From a virus: 30,295 nt of DNA. A program made the position numbers and the translations under genes. Location: positions 1 to 30,295 of IMG/VR virus record IMGVR_UViG_3300020183_005424, one strand, 5' to 3'. The notes under the pieces were generated by a model. It worked only from the letters and a program-made list of their open reading frames with translations. It searched no databases and had not been told where the DNA came from. Shown piece by piece: positions 5,380-12,880 of this stretch. The stretch's first letter is position 1. The number at the start of each line of letters is the position of its first letter.

Positions 5380-5388
5380 TGTATACAT

Positions 5389-5481
5389 GGAAGGTTGGCT
5401 GAGAGGCTGAAGGCAGCGGTTTGCTAAACCGTCGATCGTTGTAAAAGCGGTCCAAGGGTTCGAATCCCTTACCTTCCACCA
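5389..5481 (+). tRNA. tRNA-Ser(GCT)
   Basis: Class II tRNA of 93 nt. The anticodon stem GCGGT/ACCGT encloses TTGCTAA, giving GCT. It has a long variable arm, a GGAAGG/CCTTCC acceptor and an encoded CCA. Confidence 0.92.
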
Positions 5482-5575
5482 AAATTAAAGGATACTATGT
5501 GTAAAACAAATTATGAAGTATAAAGTTGGTACATTAGATGTACATGTATCAAGTTCTGTATTTCTCGTAAAATAG

Positions 5576-5604
5576 TTGACATTTTTGTAGAATAAGGATA
5601 TAAT
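5576..5604 (+). promoter_or_regulatory. consensus sigma70 promoter inside the tRNA array
   Basis: TTGACA (5576-5581) and TATAAT (5599-5604) are exactly 17 nt apart. The initiation point would be about 5611, at the first base of tRNA-Thr, so this promoter appears to drive the second half of the tRNA array and the structured RNA after it. Confidence 0.8.
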
Positions 5605-5611
5605 ACAGTAT

Positions 5612-5686
5612 GCCGACTTAGCACAGTGGTAGTGCAATCGCCTTGTAAGCGATAGGTCATCAGTTCGAATCCGATAGTCGGCACCA
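5612..5686 (+). tRNA. tRNA-Thr(TGT)
   Basis: The anticodon stem ATCGC/GCGAT encloses CTTGTAA, giving TGT. The acceptor GCCGACT pairs with AGTCGGC, and CCA is encoded. It lies immediately behind a consensus promoter. Confidence 0.93.
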
Positions 5687-6026
5687 GTCACCCGAGATCT
5701 CATACTCGTTATAAAATGGGGGTTAATTGTCCTATCCATAATGGGCACGGTGCATTGGATCTACCGCAAGGCCCACTATTCATGGGCGACTTGAGAAATC
5801 ACAAAGGCGAGAACACTAGTCGTCTAAATAAAATCAACGTGTGGACGGGGCAACAATCCAGTCTAGGGCTCCTGTGGTGGGAGTGGCTAGACACTTTATA
5901 AAAACTTTTTGTAGTAGCTACACTGGAATAATAGCAAAACTTCCGATGAAATCGGTCGAAGGCAGAATCTGCCAGGAAGAGCAGGGCTACCGTGGATTCA
6001 AGCGCCGCAGAGAGTTTCTACAAAGT
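5687..6026 (+). ncRNA. hairpin-rich non-coding stretch between tRNA-Thr and tRNA-Gly
   Basis: About 340 nt without a convincing gene; the short ORFs that cross it run on into tRNA-Gly. Several hairpins are visible. GTCTAG (5861-5866) pairs with CTAGAC (5887-5892) and encloses CTCC/GGGAG. CCGAT and ATCGG form a 5-bp hairpin near 5943-5955. GGCAG and CTGCC form another near 5961-5973. It would be co-transcribed with tRNA-Thr from the promoter at 5576. Large structured RNAs such as GOLLD and ROOL are known to sit among phage tRNAs, but I cannot match this to either by eye. Confidence 0.4.
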
Positions 6027-6104
6027 GCGGGTAGACAGGACAAGGGGCGTCCAGCAGCCTTCCAAGCTGAAGATCGCGGAGTTCGACTCTCCCTACCCGC
6101 TCCA
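6027..6104 (+). tRNA. tRNA-Gly(TCC)
   Basis: The anticodon stem CAGC/GCTG encloses CTTCCAA, giving TCC. The acceptor GCGGGTA pairs with TACCCGC, the discriminator is T, and CCA is encoded. The D-arm is slightly enlarged. Confidence 0.88.
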
Positions 6105-6145
6105 AAATAAACAAAGTACATCATAAAAATAAAAAAAGAGATATA

Positions 6146-6221
6146 GGAAGTTTAGCTCAGTTGGTAGAGCGGCGCCCTTACAAGGCGTAGGTCAGAGGTT
6201 CGACCCCTCTAACTTCCACCA
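6146..6221 (+). tRNA. tRNA-Val(TAC)
   Basis: The anticodon stem GCGCC/GGCGT encloses CTTACAA, giving TAC. The D-arm and T-arm are canonical, the acceptor GGAAGTT pairs with AACTTCC, and CCA is encoded. Confidence 0.93.
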
Positions 6222-6229
6222 AGTGAAAT

Positions 6230-6306
6230 CCGTGTGTAGCTCAGCCTGGTAGAGCTCCTGGTTTGGGACCAGGTGGTCGCATGTTCGAATCGTGTCACAC
6301 GGACCA
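6230..6306 (+). tRNA. tRNA-Pro(TGG)
   Basis: The anticodon stem CCTGG/CCAGG encloses TTTGGGA, giving TGG. The acceptor CCGTGTG pairs with CACACGG, and CCA is encoded. Confidence 0.93.
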
Positions 6307-6311
6307 GATAT

Positions 6312-6387
6312 GGGGGTATAGCTCAGCTGGGAGAGCAGTAGCTTTGCAAGCTAAAGGTCATCGGTTCGATCCCGTTTACCTCCACCA
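6312..6387 (+). tRNA. tRNA-Ala(TGC)
   Basis: The anticodon stem GTAGC/GCTAA encloses TTTGCAA, giving TGC. The D-arm is canonical, the acceptor GGGGGTA pairs with TTACCTCC, and CCA is encoded. Last tRNA of the array. Confidence 0.92.
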
Positions 6388-6391
6388 ATTT

Positions 6392-6859
6392 TTATTCGTA
6401 AATTAAATTGTTATACCATCTTACTGATTGTGGGTGAAATATTTCTCTAAAGTCAGCATAATTTTCTCTAACTGCGGATCCATTTTGATTGACCCAGATA
6501 AAACAAAACATAGCAATACTTCGTGCATCCCAATTAAAAACAATTTCAGAATCATCAAAACGATACATATCTTTTTGAAAAAAATCATCCATAATTAATT
6601 TTTTTGTAGATGCAACTGTGATTTTCTTTAAACTGTTTGCACCAAACACTACAATTGGCAGATTCACATTAGTAGATAAAGAATCAATTACTAGATTTTT
6701 TAATTTAGTGTCTTTTGGAAATACTCCATCTGCACTAACAACAATAGTATCAGTCCAGTGAGGATAGATTTTATCAAGAAATTCTTCAGCAGATTTTTCT
6801 GAATGTAAAATTGTAATAGAGTTAATTTGAACGCTTTCCGAGTGCCAATTGAACGTCAT
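6392..6859 (-). CDS. hypothetical protein, 155 aa
   Basis: No family recognised. The protein alternates predicted strands and helices (TIVVSADGVFP, NLPIVVFGANS), suggesting an alpha/beta fold; it has no signal peptide or membrane segment. The ATG at 6859 is preceded by AAAGGAG at good spacing although it lies 38 nt inside the upstream gene, so the overlap is real and the two genes are probably translated from one message. It ends just before tRNA-Ala on the opposite strand. Coupling to the asparagine-synthetase-like gene suggests a partner or accessory role. Confidence 0.65.
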   Translation of the reverse strand: MTFNWHSESVQINSITILHSEKSAEEFLDKIYPHWTDTIVVSADGVFPKDTKLKNLVIDSLSTNVNLPIVVFGANSLKKITVASTKKLIMDDFFQKDMYRFDDSEIVFNWDARSIAMFCFIWVNQNGSAVRENYADFREIFHPQSVRWYNNLIYE

Positions 6860-8270
6860 CGTAGGCTCCTTTTAAGTTTTGAAATTTGTTATCGTTTCCT
6901 AGAATACCAACACCTGTTTTATTCCAATTCCATGGCCAGTCTACCATATGATGTTTTATTAACTGGTAGCTAAGACTTCTACTCTTTCCGCCATTGGCTA
7001 GTTTATAGTTTCCAGGTATTCTCCAAATGTAATTGAATAAGTCAGCGTCTGCGAACGGATGAGCAAACTTTAAATCAAAGAACTGATTATAGTTATAAAC
7101 CCTATGACTGCCTTTATAAAAATATTGCATTAATTCTATTTTGTTTACAAGATCATCGGTTTCTATTTTATTCCATGTTTCTATAAACCATTGTTTTGCC
7201 GCGTTGTATGCTTCCATGATACGAGGAAGGTGAAATATTGCACTAAATTCTTTAGACTTGCTGACAACGTGAAATCTATTTAGGTCGCAATTTAAGAATA
7301 ATTCTGCTATTTCTTCTACACTGCAATTTGGATTTTGAATTATAAATTTAAGTAAAACTTTACCGAACCGAGATCCAAAAATTTGATCACCGACTTCTCC
7401 TGTAAAGATAACCTTATTTCTATGGCCTAATTCTCTTATAGCTCGATACTTTAAAAGCACATGTGGCTCTTGCCAGAACGCAGAATAAGTTCTATGATAA
7501 GCAGATTTAAATCCCAAATCATCGATACTAGAAGACCTTTGAGGATTCCATTCCCCAACATGTAACCAATCTATCTTAGTGTTGTAATGATCCGCAATTT
7601 TTTGAATATACGGAGCTTCGCTACAATATTCTTTCTGACCTTTTATACTGATAAAAGAACAACGATCTACTATATCTAATTTTCTAAAGTAACCAAACAC
7701 GGTATTACTGTCAGTACCGCTACTTAATAAAATTGCAAAGGGGTCTGATGTATTTTCTTTAATAAAATTTTCAATTATATTAGAAAGTTCTTCTAGATTA
7801 AAATCACCGGTAGGTTGCCTATAGATATTGTTGTACTGATATATTTTTTGTTTATTGTCTGGGGTTACTTCTAAGTAGCAGCCAGCTGGAACTAGTTTTA
7901 TTTCTTTCTTTGTTGTATCTTCTCCCACAGATCCTCCCCAGAAGAGGCGTATCTGTGTCCATATAACAGAGTTATCCGTTAACGGAAATCCATTTTTTTT
8001 AATTTCTTCTTGTACATTAAAAAAGATGTGGCCGCAGTAATGATCGCTATAAAACATTTGATAATTAGGTAAATGGTCAACTGCTATCACAGTTCTAGTG
8101 TTATCTTGATAGTAAAAAGCAAAGTTGCCTTTTATATTATTAGGAAAGCTTCCCTGTCGTAATAGGTCAAGGATACTGTTATAGTTTAGACTAGTCTTTC
8201 CTTTAATGTAAAATTGATAATCGTCTGTGATAAATTCTTGAAATTTCGGCCAACTATTTAAAAATTGCAT
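6822..8270 (-). CDS. asparagine-synthetase-like PP-loop protein without glutaminase cysteine
   Basis: The 482-residue product has the two-domain layout of class B asparagine synthetases. Residues from about 45 to 145 resemble the Ntn amidotransferase domain (GNFAFYYQDN, AVDHLPNYQMFYS, LVPAGCYLEV). A PP-loop, SSGTDS, lies at 183-188, followed by the ATP-pyrophosphatase domain and a C-terminal PFADADLF segment. The N-terminal catalytic cysteine needed for glutamine hydrolysis is absent: the protein starts MQFLNSW. It may use free ammonia or another amine, or form an amide or ring bond as beta-lactam synthetases and lasso-peptide cyclases do. The start at 8270 was chosen because upstream codons lie in the preceding gene, which it overlaps by 13 nt. 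It is the middle of a three-gene leftward operon behind a 2OG oxygenase-like gene. Confidence 0.78.
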   Translation of the reverse strand: MQFLNSWPKFQEFITDDYQFYIKGKTSLNYNSILDLLRQGSFPNNIKGNFAFYYQDNTRTVIAVDHLPNYQMFYSDHYCGHIFFNVQEEIKKNGFPLTDNSVIWTQIRLFWGGSVGEDTTKKEIKLVPAGCYLEVTPDNKQKIYQYNNIYRQPTGDFNLEELSNIIENFIKENTSDPFAILLSSGTDSNTVFGYFRKLDIVDRCSFISIKGQKEYCSEAPYIQKIADHYNTKIDWLHVGEWNPQRSSSIDDLGFKSAYHRTYSAFWQEPHVLLKYRAIRELGHRNKVIFTGEVGDQIFGSRFGKVLLKFIIQNPNCSVEEIAELFLNCDLNRFHVVSKSKEFSAIFHLPRIMEAYNAAKQWFIETWNKIETDDLVNKIELMQYFYKGSHRVYNYNQFFDLKFAHPFADADLFNYIWRIPGNYKLANGGKSRSLSYQLIKHHMVDWPWNWNKTGVGILGNDNKFQNLKGAYDDVQLALGKRSN

Positions 8271-9028
8271 TTTGTTAATCCCACATCTAACCAAGATTCT
8301 TGTAGTAGTGCATCATAGTCGAGTAATCCATCTAAGAAAATTACGCCTCGTCTATGCCCAACAGCATTAGCCCCGTGTTTAATATCAACTTCGTTAATGG
8401 CAAATAATTTATTAGATGCATTATAAAAATACCTACTTTGATCTATTTCAATTAATGGATTGCCATTGTTACCTTTAATTTCAGTCAGTGGAAATTTTAA
8501 AGTAAGATATCGATTTTGTAAGTAGTGATTGTTATTGATATCTATATCAATGTCCTTGGCAGGACCGGGTGCAAAGTATTCATCGGTATACGTATTTTTT
8601 ACTACTTTGTCTGTGTGTAACGGTATATCAGATCCTTGTTTTTGAACCAGTATCAATACACGATTGAATTTTTTATACAAGTGCTGAATAGAGTCCACGT
8701 AGTTTTTCACTATGGTAGTGATAGGAGTGTCGATCCATTCCCATTCTAAGTTAGGATCTAATCTACAGACCCAATTCAACCAATTTGAATTTATCGAAGT
8801 GTCAGCAGTTACTTTTTTAATACTTGAATCAGTTAACCTTGTTATCTGTATTCTTCCAAAGTAGTCCGTTCGACCCTCAGTACCTCCTTTACCATCCCAT
8901 ACTTGTACTTGGCCAGACCAACTATTAGCATTCTCATAGGCATAGTCTAAAATTTTGATTTGATCTTGATAGCCAATTGTATAAGGTAAGTTAAAGAGAA
9001 TAGGTCGTTTTGGATCTTTTAAGTTCAT
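8258..9028 (-). CDS. 2-oxoglutarate/Fe(II)-dependent oxygenase-like protein
   Basis: The 256-residue protein shows HTD at 138-140, a distal His218 in IKHGANAVG, and Arg226/Arg227 nearby, the order of iron and 2-oxoglutarate ligands in a jelly-roll oxygenase. The N-terminal part is unassigned. It is the first gene of a leftward operon with the asparagine-synthetase-like gene and a 155-aa protein. A TAAATA-core box lies 17 nt upstream. Its product might be hydroxylated and then amidated by the next enzyme, which is inference from order. Fold likely, reaction unknown. Confidence 0.7.
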   Translation of the reverse strand: MNLKDPKRPILFNLPYTIGYQDQIKILDYAYENANSWSGQVQVWDGKGGTEGRTDYFGRIQITRLTDSSIKKVTADTSINSNWLNWVCRLDPNLEWEWIDTPITTIVKNYVDSIQHLYKKFNRVLILVQKQGSDIPLHTDKVVKNTYTDEYFAPGPAKDIDIDINNNHYLQNRYLTLKFPLTEIKGNNGNPLIEIDQSRYFYNASNKLFAINEVDIKHGANAVGHRRGVIFLDGLLDYDALLQESWLDVGLTKCNF

Positions 9029-9044
9029 AAATAGCTCTTGGAGA

Positions 9045-9052
9045 TATTTAGT
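9045..9052 (-). promoter_or_regulatory. late-promoter-like box ACTAAATA
   Basis: Reads ACTAAATA on the minus strand, 16 nt upstream of the ATG at 9028. It keeps the TAAATA core of the T4 late consensus and is back-to-back with a plus-strand box at 9056-9063. Confidence 0.4.
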
Positions 9053-9055
9053 ATT

Positions 9056-9063
9056 ATTAAATA
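9056..9063 (+). promoter_or_regulatory. late-promoter-like box ATTAAATA
   Basis: ATTAAATA lies 28 nt upstream of the solute-binding-protein ATG, with AAGGG as the ribosome-binding site between. The identical box occurs at 14538 and 19658, each before a plus-strand gene. Confidence 0.45.
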
Positions 9064-9091
9064 TTCAACTTAACATAAAAAGGGTAAAAAA

Positions 9092-10012
9092 ATGTTCAAG
9101 AAAATAATTTTCACTGTTCTTTGTATGCTTTCAGCAATGTCTGTTAGTGCAGAGACTTCTAAAATTTACGGAGTCTGGGGATTCACCCCCGGAAGTACTC
9201 AAGGTTCTTACATAAGAGCAATTTTAGAAGAATCAAACCGGTTGCAAAAGAAATACGAATTTATCTTTGAACACAAGCCGGGCGCAGGCAGTTTTATTGC
9301 AGCTAAAAGCGTACTAGAAAGAAAAAATGCATTGCTTTCAAACAGTGCAGCTCATTTCGTGAGACCGTATCTATATCCCGAGACAGCTTGGAAATTCAAT
9401 GAATTTAAACCCGTAATGCTTATGGGTATGAATCCTGCTGTTCTTGTTACCAGCGGAAAAAGTTTGGACGACCTAATCAAGCAGCCAAAGATTAGTCTAG
9501 CAACCTCTGGTACAGGTAGCAGTACACACCTCATGGCAGAAGTTTTTGCTAAAGAGATTAAATCCAAGCATCCGAACAAAGATATTGTTATGGTTCACTT
9601 TAAAGATACCAACGAAGCATTTGTATCTGTAATGGGCGGACACACTGACGCAACTTTTGAATTCTTAGGAGACGCAAAAGCTAAAGCTACTGCAACAACT
9701 AGATTTATCGGACTTACTGGTAACAGAGTATTAGAGGGTGTGTCAACTTTGAGAAGTTTAGGTTATCCTGACCTAGCCGGCGTACAAGGTATCTTCGCAT
9801 GGTATGCTCCTTCGGATATGCCAAATGACCAAGTATTAGAATTTCAAAGGATTTTCCTAGAAGCAGAAAAATCTGAAAATGTACAGAGACTATATAGGTC
9901 TGATTATGCCAGTAGAGACTCAGAAGTACACAGAGGTGATAATTTAAACACTTGGTATCAAGATACTATTAGACGTTTTAGAAATTATACACAAGGTATT
10001 GAAGTCAAATAA
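9092..10012 (+). CDS. Bug/TctC-family periplasmic solute-binding protein
   Basis: The 306-residue protein begins with a typical signal peptide (basic MFKK, a hydrophobic core, cleavage near SVSA/ET at about residue 20). The mature part matches the tripartite tricarboxylate transporter receptor family (TctC, Bug): a PGAGSFIAAK segment corresponds to the family PGAGG loop, and LATSGTGSSTHLMAEVF to the ligand-binding SG-G-HLA region. Family members bind citrate, other carboxylates or amino acids in the periplasm and deliver them to TctAB or act as sensors. No TctA or TctB gene is here, so it would have to work with host membrane subunits, as phage PstS is thought to do. It is preceded by a late-type box and AAGGG. 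A secreted uptake protein is unusual cargo for a phage. Confidence 0.85.
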   Translation: MFKKIIFTVLCMLSAMSVSAETSKIYGVWGFTPGSTQGSYIRAILEESNRLQKKYEFIFEHKPGAGSFIAAKSVLERKNALLSNSAAHFVRPYLYPETAWKFNEFKPVMLMGMNPAVLVTSGKSLDDLIKQPKISLATSGTGSSTHLMAEVFAKEIKSKHPNKDIVMVHFKDTNEAFVSVMGGHTDATFEFLGDAKAKATATTRFIGLTGNRVLEGVSTLRSLGYPDLAGVQGIFAWYAPSDMPNDQVLEFQRIFLEAEKSENVQRLYRSDYASRDSEVHRGDNLNTWYQDTIRRFRNYTQGIEVK

Positions 10013-10062
10013 AAATGTCAATCCAATATTAAAATGTAGTTATGAATAATATAAAGATTACG

Positions 10063-10710
10063 CTATATTCTCTTCAGCTTGTTTTCAAACGCTTGTTTAA
10101 TATCTGCGTAATTTGATGGAAATGGCGTTTTCTTTATTTTTGTTTCATCTAGGTATGTTAAATCCTCGTAATAAAGATCTAAATCAAAATTTAAAGTTGA
10201 TTCATCTATTTTTTTATTTGCCATGAGGATTTCATTTACAATCCAATCCATATTTTGGTCATCTTTAATGGGGATTATTTCTTTTAAATATACATCTGTG
10301 TTTTCAGGAAGGACAACATACTCTTTGCCGGGTATTTTAGACTTAGACACAGATTTGTCTAAGTAATGATAGGTCCAATTTCTATACATAGCAACATATA
10401 GACTAGCCATTTGCGAAGCAGTATCTCGTCTACGTAATCTTATTTTTGAAGTTATAGGGGACAGTAGAAAATTTTTAAGGTCATCGCTGTACAAGTCAAT
10501 ACAGTAGTATAATATTTTTACTATAAAATCATAGTTTCCAGACTGTAAATTATTTCTAAATTTTTGCATCACTGAATGAGTCCAATCTGGTTCGATAAAA
10601 TATGTAGCAGTTGGAAATTGTTGTTGTTTAAAATATTGCCCTAACGCTGTGCTTCCTGTACGCGGTGATGCTAAAATAAGTAAGGGTGTTCGTAAATTAT
10701 TTGAAACCAT
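10063..10710 (-). CDS. sulfotransferase-like P-loop protein
   Basis: The 215-residue product starts MVSNNLRTPLL and has LILASPRTGSTALGQYF at 11-27, the PAPS-binding 5'-phosphosulfate loop of the sulfotransferase superfamily. Such enzymes move sulfate from PAPS to a hydroxyl or amine; marine and freshwater phages often carry relatives of unknown substrate. Later sulfotransferase motifs are not obvious, so the protein may be short or diverged. I chose the ATG at 10710 rather than 10740 because a CATAAATA box lies between them, only 6 nt upstream of 10710, implying a message with almost no leader. It is divergent from the next 2OG oxygenase-like gene. Confidence 0.72.
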   Translation of the reverse strand: MVSNNLRTPLLILASPRTGSTALGQYFKQQQFPTATYFIEPDWTHSVMQKFRNNLQSGNYDFIVKILYYCIDLYSDDLKNFLLSPITSKIRLRRRDTASQMASLYVAMYRNWTYHYLDKSVSKSKIPGKEYVVLPENTDVYLKEIIPIKDDQNMDWIVNEILMANKKIDESTLNFDLDLYYEDLTYLDETKIKKTPFPSNYADIKQAFENKLKRI

Positions 10711-10716
10711 GTACAT

Positions 10717-10724
10717 ATTTATGG
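10717..10724 (-). promoter_or_regulatory. late-promoter box CATAAATA
   Basis: CATAAATA on the minus strand ends 6 nt before the ATG at 10710. With T4-like geometry transcription would start at or near the A of the ATG, predicting a leaderless mRNA. Confidence 0.5.
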
Positions 10725-10761
10725 ATATATAATTATACACAGAAATTAATTGAGGAGGTTC

Positions 10762-11520
10762 ATGAAAAAATTATTATTAACCGATGACGAAGTGGAAACT
10801 TTACAGAATCTTTTTTTCCCTATTGGCAATGTTTTAAAATTTGATCCAAAAGAAAAAGTTGTCAATGTTCTTCCATCATCTATGCGCAGATATATTTTAG
10901 ACAGTAATTATACAAAAAAGTTACCGAAGTCTCAACTTCTATCAAATCCTAATAAAGGTGATTGTAATTACATAAGTTATGGTTTTTTTGAAACTCTTAA
11001 TGTCTTACTGGAAGCTAATTATGACCTTTATATTAAATTGTTTTCATACTTTGATTATATTGATTACACAATAAGTAAATTTTTGAAAAGTACAAATAAT
11101 AAAACTGTTTTATTTTCTAATCATAGATTTGGAGAAAAGTTATTTACACATATACATTTAGATAATGATAAAAAGGCTGATACTGTGAGTTTATTTTTTA
11201 AGTTAACGGATAAAAGTAATCAGTATCCAAATTTAATTTTATACGATCCACTAACACCCGATTCTAGAATTTTAGCAAAAGGATATACTGATTTTAAAAA
11301 ACTCGCATACCATGAAAAAACTAGTAAAACTATTCAAAATATTCAAATAGAAGATTTTTTACTAATTAAATTCAATGCCTCGATAATTCCTCACTCATTC
11401 ACCTATAATGAAGACCTTTGGGTAACTTTTGTTTATGATCATGCGCTAACAGAAACTTTAACATTTGAAGATAAAATTAATCACAGTGTATCTAAACTAG
11501 ATATTGTTTTAGAAGGATAA
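10762..11520 (+). CDS. probable 2OG-Fe(II) oxygenase-like protein, diverged
   Basis: The 252-residue protein starts at the ATG at 10762, six bases after a strong GAGGAGG; the open frame from a TTG at 10750 runs through that ribosome-binding site. A possible HxD is at 132-134 (THIHLDND) and a distal histidine at 211 (IIPHSFTYNED). Strands around them (VSLFFKL, VTFVYDH) fit a jelly-roll. No clear arginine follows the distal histidine, so co-substrate binding may differ or the protein may be inactive. It is followed 38 nt later by another oxygenase-like gene, 11559-12098, and the two are likely co-transcribed. The N-terminal 110 residues are unassigned. Confidence 0.55.
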   Translation: MKKLLLTDDEVETLQNLFFPIGNVLKFDPKEKVVNVLPSSMRRYILDSNYTKKLPKSQLLSNPNKGDCNYISYGFFETLNVLLEANYDLYIKLFSYFDYIDYTISKFLKSTNNKTVLFSNHRFGEKLFTHIHLDNDKKADTVSLFFKLTDKSNQYPNLILYDPLTPDSRILAKGYTDFKKLAYHEKTSKTIQNIQIEDFLLIKFNASIIPHSFTYNEDLWVTFVYDHALTETLTFEDKINHSVSKLDIVLEG

Positions 11521-11558
11521 AAAGTTTTATTCTTAAAAAACTTAACCAATCTTACAGT

Positions 11559-12098
11559 ATGTATTTTTACAAATTGAAAAATAAATTTAAGATTAATGAT
11601 TTCTCTGTGAAAGATGAAACAATTTACTACGGTATAAAATTTGGAAACAAAGTGCTTGGATTAAGGTATTGTAATGTTGATAGTATTGAAAAAGACACGT
11701 TACTATCAGTTTTACCAGAACGTTATCGAAGTGCGCCTGTGTTTTTATCAATGGAATCTAATAGCTATATCCCTCCTCATACTGACAGTATGATAAAAGC
11801 GACCATAAACTTTTATCTACGCCCCGACAATTGTCAGACTAATTTTTATAGTTTTAAGCAGTCTACCGAAGGATTTAAACTATCTAATCAAACAAACGGA
11901 TCAATGTATAATTTACAAGATTTAAATTTAGAAGCTAGCTTTATTGCCCAAGAAGGTGATGTTTATCTTTTAGACGTATCTAAACCTCATGCTGTGAAAC
12001 CGTTGGACAAAGTAGCTAATAGATTTAGTTTGTGTCTACAATTTGTAGATCACAATTTTGAAGAGGTATATGCCATGCTACAGGAAACTAATCAATAA
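11559..12098 (+). CDS. 2-oxoglutarate/Fe(II)-dependent oxygenase-like protein
   Basis: The compact 179-residue protein has HTD at 74-76 (IPPHTDSM), the distal His144 (SKPHAVKP) and Arg155 (NRFSLCL), the standard facial triad plus 2-oxoglutarate arginine. The spacing resembles aspartyl/asparaginyl hydroxylase-like and prolyl-hydroxylase-like folds. It is second in a pair with the diverged relative upstream. Its stop lies within a late-promoter box for the desaturase gene, which starts 8 nt later. That arrangement lets the desaturase be made separately. Substrate unknown; hydroxylation of a lipid or a small molecule from the neighbouring pathway is a guess. Confidence 0.72.
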   Translation: MYFYKLKNKFKINDFSVKDETIYYGIKFGNKVLGLRYCNVDSIEKDTLLSVLPERYRSAPVFLSMESNSYIPPHTDSMIKATINFYLRPDNCQTNFYSFKQSTEGFKLSNQTNGSMYNLQDLNLEASFIAQEGDVYLLDVSKPHAVKPLDKVANRFSLCLQFVDHNFEEVYAMLQETNQ

Positions 12099-12101
12099 AT
12101 A
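12094..12101 (+). promoter_or_regulatory. late-promoter box AATAAATA
   Basis: AATAAATA overlaps the stop of the upstream gene and ends 5 nt before the desaturase ATG at 12107. If used, it would give a leaderless mRNA; no Shine-Dalgarno sequence fits in the gap. Confidence 0.45.
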
Positions 12102-12106
12102 CCAAT

Positions 12107-12880
12107 ATGTATAAATTTGGAAAAAACTTCTGGCTTATCTTTTTACCCTTTCATATTTTAGGTAGCATTGGCTTATTATATGCTTGGGATAATCTGCTAG
12201 TATTATTCGTGCTATGGATGCTAATAGGAGTTATTGGAAACGGAGTAGCTGCTCATCGATACTTCAGCCATAATCAATTTGAAACTTATACTCCGGTGAA
12301 ATGGGTATTAGGTTTTTTAGCTACTTTAGGCGGGATAGGTCCGATTACACATTGGAAAGTGCAACATACCTTACATCATGCTAGAGCAGATACAGCACGT
12401 GATCCTCATAGTCCTAAGTATCATTCAGCATTCACTGCAATTTACGGTTGGACATTTATCCATGGAGATACGCAATATCAAAAAGAATATTTTAAAGAAC
12501 GTTTTGTTAAAAAATTAATGGTACGAATGTTACGTGATAATTTTTTTAGATTTTTCCATGTGTATTACTACCCTATTATCTTTACATTTTGTTTGATTTT
12601 ATTTTTAATAAATCCTATATTTCTTACATTATACTGTCTAGCATATTGTATAGATTTTTTAAAACTTGGTTTAATTAATTATGTTTGCCATACATATGGT
12701 TACCGGAATCATGCTACTAATGATTCAAGTAAAAACAATATATGGTTAGGATGGTTAGGATTTGGATTTGGCTGGCATAACAATCATCATGCCAGTCCTA
12801 AAAAATTAATACTTACTGAACGCTGGTGGGAATTTGATATCGAAGGATTGATAGCAAAAGCATTATCAAGAAAATCTTGA
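12107..12880 (+). CDS. membrane fatty-acid desaturase
   Basis: The 257-residue protein shows the three histidine boxes of the di-iron membrane desaturase family: HRYFSH (50-55), HTLHH (87-91) and HNNHH (224-228), plus His195 in VCHTYGYR. Hydrophobic segments at about 8-48, 65-82, 152-172 and 172-190 place it in the inner membrane. The first box, HRxFSH, is that of acyl-CoA delta-9 type desaturases, which insert a cis double bond into an acyl chain using O2 and electrons from ferredoxin or a cytochrome. No electron donor is fused or adjacent. It is slightly shorter than typical members (about 300 aa). It converges on the ABC1-kinase gene with a 15-nt overlap. It could modify host lipids or a phage-made acyl chain. 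Confidence 0.88.
   Translation: MYKFGKNFWLIFLPFHILGSIGLLYAWDNLLVLFVLWMLIGVIGNGVAAHRYFSHNQFETYTPVKWVLGFLATLGGIGPITHWKVQHTLHHARADTARDPHSPKYHSAFTAIYGWTFIHGDTQYQKEYFKERFVKKLMVRMLRDNFFRFFHVYYYPIIFTFCLILFLINPIFLTLYCLAYCIDFLKLGLINYVCHTYGYRNHATNDSSKNNIWLGWLGFGFGWHNNHHASPKKLILTERWWEFDIEGLIAKALSRKS

Noticed and set aside
5485-5748. Minus-strand ORF with a YRIRTDDLSLT peptide
   Set aside because: Antisense of tRNA-Thr and its promoter; the RTDDL peptide is a classic tRNA artefact.
5716-6110. Plus-strand ORFs between tRNA-Thr and tRNA-Gly
   Set aside because: The longer one runs through tRNA-Gly, and codons are dominated by hairpin sequences.
3183-6387. CRISPR array
   Set aside because: The repeated GGTTCGA blocks are tRNA T-loops, not regular repeats with unique spacers.
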